NCBI GenBank assembly: GCA_018374635.1
Contig: JAHAEW010000006.1
Span: 4,995 to 68,994, forward strand
Length of the DNA: 64,000 nt
DNA from: Clostridiales bacterium
Lineage (GTDB): Bacteria > Bacillota > Clostridia > Oscillospirales > Oscillospiraceae
Reading direction: 5' to 3'
Part shown: piece by piece, positions 34,616-41,944 of the stretch
Layout of the letters: every line of letters begins with the position of its first letter
Numbering within the stretch: the first letter of the stretch is position 1
Made by a program: the position numbers and the translations under genes
The notes under the pieces: model-generated
Seen by the model: only the letters and a program-made list of their open reading frames with translations
Databases searched by the model: none
Told to the model about the DNA's origin: nothing

Positions 34616-36583
34616 ATGCCAGATTTTCAGGTGGTATCGGAATACCGGCCCGCGGGCGATCAGCCGGAGGCCATTAAGACCCTGGCCCGGGGGGTGGAGA
34701 TGGGCTTGCAGGAGCAGACCCTGCTGGGGGTCACGGGCTCGGGCAAGACCTTCACCATGGCCAAGACCATTGAACGCATCCAGCGCCCAACCCTGGTCCT
34801 GGCCCACAATAAGACCCTGGCAGCCCAGCTCTGCGCCGAATTCCGGGAGTTTTTCCCCCACAACGCGGTGGAGTATTTTGTCTCCTACTACGACTACTAC
34901 CAGCCGGAGGCCTATATTCCCCACACCGACACCTATATCGAGAAGGATGCCGCCACCAACGATGAGATCGACCGCCTGCGCCTCTCGGCCACCTGCGCCC
35001 TGCTGGAGCGGCGGGATGTGATTGTGGTCTCCTCCGTGTCCTGCATCTACGGCCTGGGCGAGCCGGAGGATTTTGCCAAGATGATGGTCTCCCTCCGGGT
35101 GGGCGGCACGCTGGAGCGGGACGAGCTCCTCCGGCGGCTGGTGGAGATCCGGTATGAGCGCAACGACATCGCCTTTGAGCGCAATATGTTCCGGGTGCGG
35201 GGGGATACCGTGGAGGTCTTCCCGGCCTATTGGAAGGACACCGCCATCCGGGTGGAGTTTTTTGGGGACGAGATCGACCGCATCAGCGAGATCAACGTGG
35301 TCACGGGCGCCGTCATCCGGAACCTAAATCACATCCCCATCTGGCCCGCCACCCACTATGTCACCCCGAAGGAGAAGATGGACGCCGCCATCGGGGAGAT
35401 CTACCGGGAACTGGAGGAGCGACTCAAGTTCTTCCAGGACAACGAGCAGCTGGTGGAGGCCCAGCGCCTCAAGCAGCGGGTGCTCTACGACATCGAGATG
35501 ATGCAGGAGCTGGGATACTGCTCCGGCATCGAGAATTACTCCCGGGTCATCGAGGGACGGCCGGTGGGGTCCCCGCCCCATACCCTGCTGGACTATTTCC
35601 CCAAAGACTTTGTCCTCTTCATCGATGAGAGCCATGTGACCCTCCCCCAGGTGCGGGCCATGTACAACGGGGACCGGGCCCGCAAGACCACGCTGGTGGA
35701 CTACGGCTTCCGCCTGCCCTGCGCCTTTGATAACCGTCCGTTGAAATTTGAGGAATTTGAACAGAGAGTAAACCAGGTCATCTATGTTTCGGCCACCCCC
35801 GGGGAGTATGAACGCACCCGTTCCGGCCAGATCGTGGAGCAGGTCATCCGGCCCACGGGACTCCTGGACCCCCGGATCGAGGTCCGGCCGGTGGAGGGAC
35901 AGATCGACGACCTCATCGGCGAGATCAACGAGCGCGCGGAGCGGAAGGAGCGGGTGCTGGTCACCACGCTCACCAAGAAGATGGCGGAGGATCTGACCAC
36001 TTATCTCCAGGGAGCGGGCGTCAAGGTGCGCTACATGCACCACGACATCGACACCATGGAGCGCATGGAGATCATCCGGGACCTGCGTCTGGGGACCTTC
36101 GACGTGCTGGTTGGCATCAACCTGCTGCGGGAGGGTCTGGACCTGCCCGAGGTGAGTCTGGTGGCGATCCTGGACGCGGACAAGGAGGGCTTCCTCCGCT
36201 CCGAGACCTCCCTCATCCAGACCATCGGCCGGGCGGCCCGCAACGCCGACGGCCTGGTGGTCATGTATGCCGACACCATTACCCCCTCCATGCGCCGGGC
36301 CATTGACGAGACCGAGCGGAGACGGGCCAAGCAGGACGCCTTCAACCAGGCCCACGGCATCGTGCCCAAGACCGTCATCAAGTCGGTGCGGGAGCTCATC
36401 CGCCTCTCGGAGGAGGAGAAGAAGGACCGGGAGGCCAAGCATGCGGGCAAGATGACCCGAAGCGAGCGGGAGGCCGCCATCAAGAAGCTGGAAAAGGAGA
36501 TGAAGGAGGCCAGCTCCCGGCTGGAGTTCGAGTATGCCGCCGTCCTGCGGGACCGGATCATCGAACTGCGGGGGCAGTCCTAG
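34616..36583 (+). CDS. uvrB: Excinuclease ABC subunit B
   Basis: A 655-residue helicase-like damage verifier of nucleotide excision repair. Walker A GVTGSGKT is at 38-45. The beta-hairpin region YYDYYQPEAYIP follows, then helicase motif II FIDESHVT, VSATPGEYE, and motifs V-VI GINLLREGLDLPEVSLV and QTIGRAARN. The C-terminal UvrC-binding UVR domain ends the protein (KKLEKEMKEAS, LEFEYAAVLRDRI). The start is the ATG at 34616 with AAGGAGGAGGAG; the frame is open 39 codons upstream but that region holds the promoter. The last 76 bp are duplicated 238 bp downstream. Confidence 0.96.
   Translation: MPDFQVVSEYRPAGDQPEAIKTLARGVEMGLQEQTLLGVTGSGKTFTMAKTIERIQRPTLVLAHNKTLAAQLCAEFREFFPHNAVEYFVSYYDYYQPEAYIPHTDTYIEKDAATNDEIDRLRLSATCALLERRDVIVVSSVSCIYGLGEPEDFAKMMVSLRVGGTLERDELLRRLVEIRYERNDIAFERNMFRVRGDTVEVFPAYWKDTAIRVEFFGDEIDRISEINVVTGAVIRNLNHIPIWPATHYVTPKEKMDAAIGEIYRELEERLKFFQDNEQLVEAQRLKQRVLYDIEMMQELGYCSGIENYSRVIEGRPVGSPPHTLLDYFPKDFVLFIDESHVTLPQVRAMYNGDRARKTTLVDYGFRLPCAFDNRPLKFEEFEQRVNQVIYVSATPGEYERTRSGQIVEQVIRPTGLLDPRIEVRPVEGQIDDLIGEINERAERKERVLVTTLTKKMAEDLTTYLQGAGVKVRYMHHDIDTMERMEIIRDLRLGTFDVLVGINLLREGLDLPEVSLVAILDADKEGFLRSETSLIQTIGRAARNADGLVVMYADTITPSMRRAIDETERRRAKQDAFNQAHGIVPKTVIKSVRELIRLSEEEKKDREAKHAGKMTRSEREAAIKKLEKEMKEASSRLEFEYAAVLRDRIIELRGQS
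36502..36577 (+). repeat. uvrB 3'-end repeat, copy 1 (inside uvrB)
   Basis: This 76-bp segment codes for the final 25 residues of UvrB. It recurs at 36740-36815 with one mismatch (position 36521 C versus T). The sequences after the two copies differ. Confidence 0.95.
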
Positions 36584-36739
36584 CCTCCTTCAGCTCCGCA
36601 GGGGCCCCGCAGGGCGGGGCGGCGCTTGCGCCGTACAAGTGTTTTGACGCAGGCAAAGCCTTGGCGCAGGGCCGATTTATTCGGCCCGAGCATGTGAAAG
36701 ATTCAGGGTCCCCGCGCGGCGTTGGCCGCGTGGGGCGAG
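36584..36739. other. GC-rich palindromic insert between the uvrB repeats
   Basis: This stretch holds no gene. It has several hairpins: GGGGCCCCGC with GCGGGGC near 36601-36620, GGGCCG/CGGCCC around ATTTATT near 36667-36687, and a very stable CCCCGCGCGGC/GCCGCGTGGGG near 36711-36736. It looks like a small palindromic element or the remnant of a larger insertion at the uvrB 3' end. Confidence 0.55.
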
Positions 36740-36815
36740 GAAGGAGGCCAGCTCCCGGTTGGAGTTCGAGTATGCCGCCGTCCTGCGGGACCGGATCATC
36801 GAACTGCGGGGGCAG
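36740..36815 (+). pseudogene. Duplicated uvrB tail fragment, copy 2
   Basis: A 75/76 identical copy of the uvrB 3' end, still in an open frame (EASSRLEFEYAAVLRDR..., ending QPSH and a stop at about 36827). It lacks a start and RBS, so it is a displaced tail and not a gene. The near-identity implies a recent event. Confidence 0.88.
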
Positions 36816-36861
36816 CCCTCACACTGACAGCACCCGCCAAAAGAGAAAGGGCGTGTTTTAT

Positions 36862-37134
36862 ATGAAAAAGAGAATGGAACTCCTCTGTACCACTGCGATC
36901 TTCTCCGGTATTCTTCTCCTGCAGCTGGGCATCCTGTTTGCGGCGGTGCTCTCGGGGGACCCGGGCGCCGGGGCTTCCGTGGAGGAGCAGGCCGCCGCCC
37001 TGGGCTGGATGCGGGCCGGACAGGTCAACGCCGTGGCGGGAGCAATTCTCTTTGCCCTCGGTCTGGGGGCAAGGCTGTGGATGGGCCGCCGGCCCCGGCA
37101 GTGCCGCCGCTCCCGGGAAACCGGGCGCTCCTGA
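36862..37134 (+). CDS. Small two-helix membrane protein between uvrB and uvrA
   Basis: A 90-residue protein with hydrophobic segments at about 7-29 and 53-73, joined by an acidic external loop (SGDPGAGASVEEQAAA), and a strongly basic C-terminus (MGRRPRQCRRSRETGRS). The start MKKRMELL has AAAGGG about 10 nt upstream; the frame is open earlier but crosses the uvrB-tail repeat. It is followed after 14 bp by another membrane-protein gene, so the two are probably an operon. I do not recognise the family. Confidence 0.65.
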   Translation: MKKRMELLCTTAIFSGILLLQLGILFAAVLSGDPGAGASVEEQAAALGWMRAGQVNAVAGAILFALGLGARLWMGRRPRQCRRSRETGRS

Positions 37135-37148
37135 GAGGGGGAGCTGAT

Positions 37149-37913
37149 ATGAACCGTTGGAGAGCCCTTACCCCTTTCCCGCGGATCATGCTGTGCATCC
37201 AGGCAGGGCTGCTGGTACTTTTCACCGCTCTCTATCCGGTCCTGGGGATGCAGCGGGGGATCGACTTCCAGGGGCAGTTCCTCCGCCAGGTGGAGCGGGG
37301 AGAGGACACAGTTTATACCGGCACACTGGACGGAAAAACAGTGGAGCTCACCTTCACTCCATCGGGCGCCCTCTTCTACCGCTGGGGGGACGTGGAATAC
37401 GGCCCCTATACCCTGACCGAGGACCCCACCGCCCTTCCTCCGTCGGAGCTCATGGGGGATGTGACTGGCGTGGAGCTCCGCCTGGACGGGGCGATCCTCT
37501 TCCGGGGCGGTTACGGCTGGGACGGCCTCTATCTGGTAAATGAGGACGGCACTAAGCTGAATGGTCTGGAAATCGTCACAAATGGGACGGCCTACGGCTT
37601 GGACGGAAGCCAGCAGATCTATGAAGAGGGCCTGTCTATCACCCGGGCCATCGGCCTGCTGCTGGAGGGGCCTCCGCTCCGCAGCCGGGCAGATCTGGAA
37701 TTGTATTTTATAGGAACTCTGATGGCGGCTATCAATGTGGCCTCCATCCTCTTTGCCGATGAGCTGTTCCGCTGGAATCTGCGGTGGCGCATCCGGGACC
37801 CGGAACGGGCGGAGCCCTCCGAGTGGGAGCTGTTCAGCCGGGGTTTCAGCTGGGTGCTGCTGACCATTCTGGCCCTGTTCGGATATATGATGGGACTGTC
37901 CAGCTCAGCGTAG
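37149..37913 (+). CDS. Hypothetical membrane protein with external beta-rich domain
   Basis: A 254-residue protein. It has one N-terminal helix (about 13-33), an extracytoplasmic domain of about 140 residues rich in Tyr, Gly and charged turns (FLRQVERGEDTVYTGTLDG, then GYGWDGLYLVNEDGTKLNG), and two C-terminal helices (about 185-203 and 232-250). GGGGGAG precedes the ATG. It lies between uvrB and uvrA, which are usually adjacent, and is probably co-transcribed with the 90-residue protein upstream. No catalytic motif is seen; the family is unknown to me. Confidence 0.7.
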   Translation: MNRWRALTPFPRIMLCIQAGLLVLFTALYPVLGMQRGIDFQGQFLRQVERGEDTVYTGTLDGKTVELTFTPSGALFYRWGDVEYGPYTLTEDPTALPPSELMGDVTGVELRLDGAILFRGGYGWDGLYLVNEDGTKLNGLEIVTNGTAYGLDGSQQIYEEGLSITRAIGLLLEGPPLRSRADLELYFIGTLMAAINVASILFADELFRWNLRWRIRDPERAEPSEWELFSRGFSWVLLTILALFGYMMGLSSSA

Positions 37914-37952
37914 CACTATTTTTTCTGAAGGAACAAAGGAGAAGCAAACACT

Positions 37953-40781
37953 ATGCTCGACCATATTTTTGTCAAAGGCGCGCGGGAAAACAACCTGAAA
38001 AACATCGATGTGGACATCCCCCGGGACAAGCTGGTGGTGCTCACCGGCCTCTCGGGCAGCGGCAAGTCCTCCCTGGCCTTTGACACCATCTACGCCGAGG
38101 GACAGCGGCGGTATGTGGAGTCCCTCTCCTCCTACGCCCGGATGTTTCTGGGCCAGATGGAGAAGCCCGATGTGGACTACATCGACGGACTCTCTCCCGC
38201 CATCTCCATCGACCAGAAGACCACCAGCAAAAACCCCCGCTCCACCGTGGGCACGGTGACCGAGATCTACGACTACCTGCGCCTCCTCTGGGCCCGGGTG
38301 GGCACTCCCCACTGTCCAAAGTGCGGCAAGGAGATCATGCAGCAGACCATCGACCAGATCATCGATCAGGTCCTCACGCTGCCCGAGGCTACCCGCATTC
38401 AGGTCATGGCCCCCGTGGTGCGGGGGAAGAAGGGCACCCACCAGAAGCTGCTGGAGGACGCCCGCAAGTCGGGCTATGTCCGCTGCCGGGTGGACGGCTC
38501 CCTCTACGACCTGAGCGAGACCATCGAGCTGGACAAGAACAAGAAGCACTCCATCGAGATCGTGGTGGACCGCCTGGTCATCAAGAGCGACATCGCCCGC
38601 CGACTCACCGACAGCGTGGAGGTGGCCTCCAACCTGGCGGGGGGACTGGTGGTCATCAATGTGCTGGGGGAGGACCGGGACATCCTCTTCTCCCAAAACT
38701 ACGCCTGTGAGGACTGCGGCATCTCCATCGAGGAGCTCTCGCCCCGGATGTTCTCCTTCAACAACCCCTACGGGGCCTGTCCCACCTGTACGGGCCTGGG
38801 CTCTCAGCGGAAGGTGGACCCCGACCTCATCATCCCCAACAAGGACCTCTCCATCCTGGAGGGGGCCATCACGGCCAGCGGCTGGAACAACATCAAGGGG
38901 GACGGCATCTCCCGGATGTACTTTGACGCCCTGGCCAAGCAGTACAAATTCAAACTCTCCACCCCGGTGAAGGACCTGCCCCCCCAGGTGCTGGACGTCA
39001 TCCTCTACGGCACGAAGGGGGAAAAGCTCAAGCTCACCTACGAGCGGGAGAACGGAAAGGGCACCCTCATGCAGGCCTTTGAGGGCATCTGCAACAACCT
39101 GGAGCGGCGCTATCAGGAGACCCAGTCGGACGCGGCCCGCCGGGACCTGGAGGAGTACATGAGCGACCGGCCCTGCCCCGACTGCGGCGGCCGCCGTCTG
39201 CGGAAGGAGGCCCTGGCGGTCACGGTGGGGGGCATCAACATCGACGCATTCTGCCACAAATCCGTGACCGCCGCCCTGGACTTTGTGGAGCACCTGGAGC
39301 TGAGCGAGCAGAAAATGCGCATCGCCGACCGCATTCTGCGGGAGATCAAGTCCCGCCTGGGCTTTCTCCAGAGCGTGGGGCTCCAGTACCTGACCCTCTC
39401 CCGCTCGGCGGCAACCCTCTCGGGCGGCGAGAGCCAGCGCATCCGTCTGGCCACCCAGATCGGCTCCTCCCTGATGGGAGTGCTCTATATTCTGGACGAG
39501 CCCTCCATCGGATTGCACCAGCGGGACAACGATATGCTGCTGGCCACTATGAAGCGCCTGCGGGACCTGGGCAACACCCTCCTGGTGGTGGAGCACGACG
39601 AGGACACCATGCGCGCGGCCGACTACATCGTGGATATCGGCCCCGGGGCCGGTGTCCACGGCGGACAGGTGGTGGCGGCGGGCACCGCGGAAGAGGTCAT
39701 GAACACCCCCGGCTCCATCACCGGAGACTACCTCTCCGGGCGGAAGAAGATCCTCGTCCCCGCCCAGCGGAGAACGGGCAGCGGACAGTTCCTCACCGTC
39801 CGGGGGGCGGCTGAGAACAACCTGCAAAACGTGGACGTCTCCATCCCCCTGGGGACCTTTACCTGTGTCACCGGCGTGTCCGGCTCGGGCAAATCCTCCC
39901 TGGTCAATGAGATCCTCTATAAGCGCCTGGCGGCCGACCTGAACCGGGCCAAGACCCGGCCGGGCAGGCACGCGGGCATCGAGGGGGAGGAGTTTTTGGA
40001 CAAGGTCATCGACATCGACCAGTCCCCCATCGGGCGCACGCCCCGCTCCAACCCGGCCACCTATACCGGACTCTTCAACGACATCCGGGAGCTCTTTGCC
40101 TCCACCCAGGACGCCAAGGCCCGGGGCTATGGCCCGGGGCGGTTCTCCTTCAACGTGCGGGGCGGCCGGTGCGAGGCCTGCTCCGGAGACGGCCTCATCA
40201 AGATCGAGATGCACTTCCTCCCCGACATCTATGTGCCCTGCGAGGTCTGTAAGGGCAAGCGGTACAACCGGGAGACCCTGGAAGTGAAGTACAAGGGCAA
40301 GAATATCCACGAGGTGCTGGAGATGACGGTGGAGGAGGCGCTGGGATTCTTTGAGAACCTGCCCCGCCTCTACAACAAGATCCAGACCCTCTACGAGGTG
40401 GGACTGGGCTATGTGAAGCTGGGGCAGCCCTCCACCACCCTCTCGGGCGGCGAGGCCCAGCGGGTAAAGCTGGCCACGGAGCTGGCGAAACGTTCCACCG
40501 GGAAGACCATCTATATCCTGGACGAGCCCACCACCGGACTGCACACTGCCGATGTGCACAAGCTCATCGAGGTGCTCCAGAAGCTGGTGGATGTGGGCAA
40601 CACGGTGGTGGTCATTGAGCACAACCTGGACGTGATCAAGACGGCCGACCATGTGATCGACCTGGGGCCCGAGGGCGGCGACGGCGGCGGAACTGTCGTT
40701 GCGACCGGCACCCCGGAGGAGGTGGCGGCCTGCCCGGCCTCCTACACGGGGCGGTACCTGAAACGGATGCTGGAGGGTTAA
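37953..40781 (+). CDS. uvrA: Excinuclease ABC subunit A
   Basis: A 942-residue ABC-type damage sensor of nucleotide excision repair, working as a dimer with UvrB. First ATPase: Walker A GLSGSGKSS near residue 32, with its signature LSGGESQRIRLA near 488. Second ATPase: Walker A GVSGSGKSS near 642, and LSGGEAQRVKLA near 830. Zinc-binding cysteines occur as CPKC (near 120) with CEDC/CPTC around 250-275, CPDC near 408, and CEACSGDG...CEVCKGKRY near 735-770. All motifs look intact. AAAGGAG lies before the ATG. No LexA box is seen here, so SOS control would depend on read-through from uvrB or another site. The stop overlaps the stop of a convergent gene. Confidence 0.97.
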   Translation: MLDHIFVKGARENNLKNIDVDIPRDKLVVLTGLSGSGKSSLAFDTIYAEGQRRYVESLSSYARMFLGQMEKPDVDYIDGLSPAISIDQKTTSKNPRSTVGTVTEIYDYLRLLWARVGTPHCPKCGKEIMQQTIDQIIDQVLTLPEATRIQVMAPVVRGKKGTHQKLLEDARKSGYVRCRVDGSLYDLSETIELDKNKKHSIEIVVDRLVIKSDIARRLTDSVEVASNLAGGLVVINVLGEDRDILFSQNYACEDCGISIEELSPRMFSFNNPYGACPTCTGLGSQRKVDPDLIIPNKDLSILEGAITASGWNNIKGDGISRMYFDALAKQYKFKLSTPVKDLPPQVLDVILYGTKGEKLKLTYERENGKGTLMQAFEGICNNLERRYQETQSDAARRDLEEYMSDRPCPDCGGRRLRKEALAVTVGGINIDAFCHKSVTAALDFVEHLELSEQKMRIADRILREIKSRLGFLQSVGLQYLTLSRSAATLSGGESQRIRLATQIGSSLMGVLYILDEPSIGLHQRDNDMLLATMKRLRDLGNTLLVVEHDEDTMRAADYIVDIGPGAGVHGGQVVAAGTAEEVMNTPGSITGDYLSGRKKILVPAQRRTGSGQFLTVRGAAENNLQNVDVSIPLGTFTCVTGVSGSGKSSLVNEILYKRLAADLNRAKTRPGRHAGIEGEEFLDKVIDIDQSPIGRTPRSNPATYTGLFNDIRELFASTQDAKARGYGPGRFSFNVRGGRCEACSGDGLIKIEMHFLPDIYVPCEVCKGKRYNRETLEVKYKGKNIHEVLEMTVEEALGFFENLPRLYNKIQTLYEVGLGYVKLGQPSTTLSGGEAQRVKLATELAKRSTGKTIYILDEPTTGLHTADVHKLIEVLQKLVDVGNTVVVIEHNLDVIKTADHVIDLGPEGGDGGGTVVATGTPEEVAACPASYTGRYLKRMLEG

Positions 40782-41008
40782 TCCGGGTCCGATCGGAAAC
40801 TCTCGGCCAGACCCAGGCCGGTGCGCAGACCCAGCAAAAAGGCCTGGAGGGAGAAAAACTCCCGGCTCTTGGCAAAGTTCTTCCGGTCCTCCGGGTCCAG
40901 ATTGGACTCCAGGAGGGAGAGCTCCATCTCATAGCCGCTCCCCGGAACGTGCTCCTCCTGGTAGGGGTAGATGTAGCGGGTGTAGAGCCAGGGTAAAAAT
41001 CGGTCCAA
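40778..41008 (-). CDS. Small hypothetical protein (DUF6809-like?), tail-to-tail overlap with uvrA
   Basis: A 76-residue acidic, helical protein. A TTG start at 41008 is supported by AGGAGGTGG 8 nt upstream and a near-perfect promoter. The pattern of an N-terminal WLYTRYIYP, an acidic middle, and a C-terminal FLLGLRTGLGLAESF resembles small proteins often found in Clostridia accessory regions, perhaps DUF6809, though I cannot confirm it. The stop codons of this gene and uvrA share the bases TTAA (40778-40781). It is divergent from the Xre gene, with a palindrome over its -10 box. Confidence 0.65.
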   Translation of the reverse strand: MDRFLPWLYTRYIYPYQEEHVPGSGYEMELSLLESNLDPEDRKNFAKSREFFSLQAFLLGLRTGLGLAESFRSDPD

Positions 41009-41025
41009 AATACCACCTCCTATGT

Positions 41026-41059
41026 CGTATATTTTATACGTCTTTTAATGTCGTGTCAA
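41026..41059 (-). promoter_or_regulatory. Promoter with palindromic operator, small gene/Xre divergence
   Basis: On the minus strand: TTGACA (41054-41059), 17-bp spacer, TAAAAT (41031-41036). CGTATA (41026-41031), TTT, TATACG (41035-41040) is a perfect 6-3-6 palindrome across the -10 box, well placed as operator for the divergently encoded Xre protein. Confidence 0.78.
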
Positions 41060-41073
41060 GTGGGTGAGAGACA

Positions 41074-41298
41074 ATGGAAAAGATTATGGAACCTTTTGGC
41101 GCCCGGCTGAAGGTCCTGCGGAAGGCAAAAAAACTCAAGCAGTCAGATATGGCCCTTCTGCTGGACTGTACAGACCGGCACTATCAACGTATGGAATATG
41201 GATATGTCAACGTACCGTCCCTCACTCTTTTGAAGCTGGCTGACTATTTCGGAGTCACCACGGACTACCTTCTGGGGCGGGATCTGTCGGAGCCGTAG
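41074..41298 (+). CDS. Xre-family helix-turn-helix regulator
   Basis: A 74-residue single-domain repressor-like protein. The HTH_3 fold spans about 7-68: ARLKVLRKAKKLKQSDMALLL is split into the first two helices, recognition helix DRHYQRMEYGY, and the closing PSLTLLKLADYFGVTTDYLLGR, a hallmark of Xre proteins. There is no effector domain. GGTGAG precedes the ATG. Its probable target is the palindrome at 41026-41040, which would repress the minus-strand small gene and perhaps its own transcription. Phage-derived regulators look like this, but no phage genes are adjacent. Confidence 0.87.
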   Translation: MEKIMEPFGARLKVLRKAKKLKQSDMALLLDCTDRHYQRMEYGYVNVPSLTLLKLADYFGVTTDYLLGRDLSEP

Positions 41299-41346
41299 GG
41301 GCGAAAACACATATATATGTGACTGTTTTTTCGGGAGGTAGCTGGC

Positions 41347-41580
41347 GTGGCAACATCTCAAAAGGCTGTCAATCAATATCGAAAGAAAAATTATTATACC
41401 TTTTCGGTCTCTGTTCCGGCACAGTACAGAGGGACGATCAAAGCCACTGCGGCGGCCCGGGGGGTATCGGTGTCCCGGCTGGTGTGCGACCTGTTGGGGA
41501 AGGAGCTGGGGCTGGACCTGGTTCTGGACGGGGGCTTTCCCGGCGGGAAACCCGCCGGGAAAACGGAAGAAAATTCTTGA
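41347..41580 (+). CDS. Ribbon-helix-helix-like DNA-binding protein, paralog 1
   Basis: A 77-residue protein with GTG start (GGGAGGT 8 nt upstream). It begins MATSQKAVNQYRKKNYYTFSV, with a strand region (TFSVSVP) then RGTIKATAAARGVSVSRLVCDLLG, the strand-helix-helix pattern of the MetJ/Arc superfamily. A Gly/Pro-rich tail (DGGFPGGKPAGKTEENS) follows. It may act as a transcription factor or plasmid-type repressor. Its 3' part is almost identical at DNA level to the following gene, while the 5' parts differ. Confidence 0.72.
   Translation: MATSQKAVNQYRKKNYYTFSVSVPAQYRGTIKATAAARGVSVSRLVCDLLGKELGLDLVLDGGFPGGKPAGKTEENS
41437..41550 (+). repeat. 114-bp direct repeat, copy 1
   Basis: This segment within paralog 1 recurs at 41700-41813 with about two mismatches (263 bp apart). 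It encodes the helix-helix region and the Gly-rich tail start of both proteins. Confidence 0.93.
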
Positions 41581-41609
41581 ATAATCGTTTTATCTGGAGG
41601 ATTGCAAGC

Positions 41610-41831
41610 GTGGCATATTCGCAAAAGGCAGTCAATGATTTTCACCGCCGCCGTTATTACCAGATCGTTGCAAATGTGCCGATTGAATACAAAGAGACCA
41701 TCAAAGCCACTGCGGCGGCCCGGGGGGTATCGGTGTCCCGGCTGGTGTGCGACCTGTTGGGGAAGGAGCTGGGGCTGGACCTGGTCCTGGACGGGGCCTT
41801 TCCCGGCGGGAAAACGGGAGAAAGTTCTTAA
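41610..41831 (+). CDS. Ribbon-helix-helix-like DNA-binding protein, paralog 2
   Basis: A 73-residue protein with GTG start and CTGGAGG about 10 nt upstream. It has the same layout as paralog 1: N-terminal basic region (MAYSQKAVNDFHRRRYYQIV), strand NVPIEYKE, then ATAAARGVSVSRLVCDLLGK. Differences are confined to the first 30 residues, the part that would contact DNA in ribbon-helix-helix proteins, and to the tail (GGKTGESS). The pair looks like a recent duplication with diversified or exchanged DNA-recognition ends. No toxin gene is adjacent. Confidence 0.72.
   Translation: MAYSQKAVNDFHRRRYYQIVANVPIEYKETIKATAAARGVSVSRLVCDLLGKELGLDLVLDGAFPGGKTGESS
41700..41813 (+). repeat. 114-bp direct repeat, copy 2
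   Basis: Partner of 41437-41550. Near-identity is confined to this interval and stops sharply at both ends, which suggests gene conversion or very recent partial duplication. Confidence 0.93.
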
Positions 41832-41858
41832 ACTTTCCTTAAATAGGCGGCTTTTGCA

Positions 41859-41887
41859 TTGACATTTCACCAGGTGGATGGTGTAAC
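41859..41887 (+). promoter_or_regulatory. Promoter of the copper-amine-oxidase-N protein gene
   Basis: TTGACA (41859-41864), 17-bp spacer, TGTAAC (41882-41887), a weak -10. AAAGGAGG is positioned before the ATG at 41945. Confidence 0.65.
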
Positions 41888-41944
41888 ATGGTGCTATGAA
41901 AAGTGCCGGGATTCGGACCGGCGCTGGAAAAAGGAGGTTTCTGT

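Noticed and set aside
37905..40652. Long antisense frames over uvrA, clpB, rpoB and rpoC
   Set aside because: They mirror the GC-rich codon pattern of the true genes, have no RBS or recognisable domains, and give low-complexity His/Gly/Leu-rich translations.
41347..41831. Toxin-antitoxin system
   Set aside because: The ribbon-helix-helix-like paralogs could be antitoxins, but no toxin-like gene overlaps or adjoins them.
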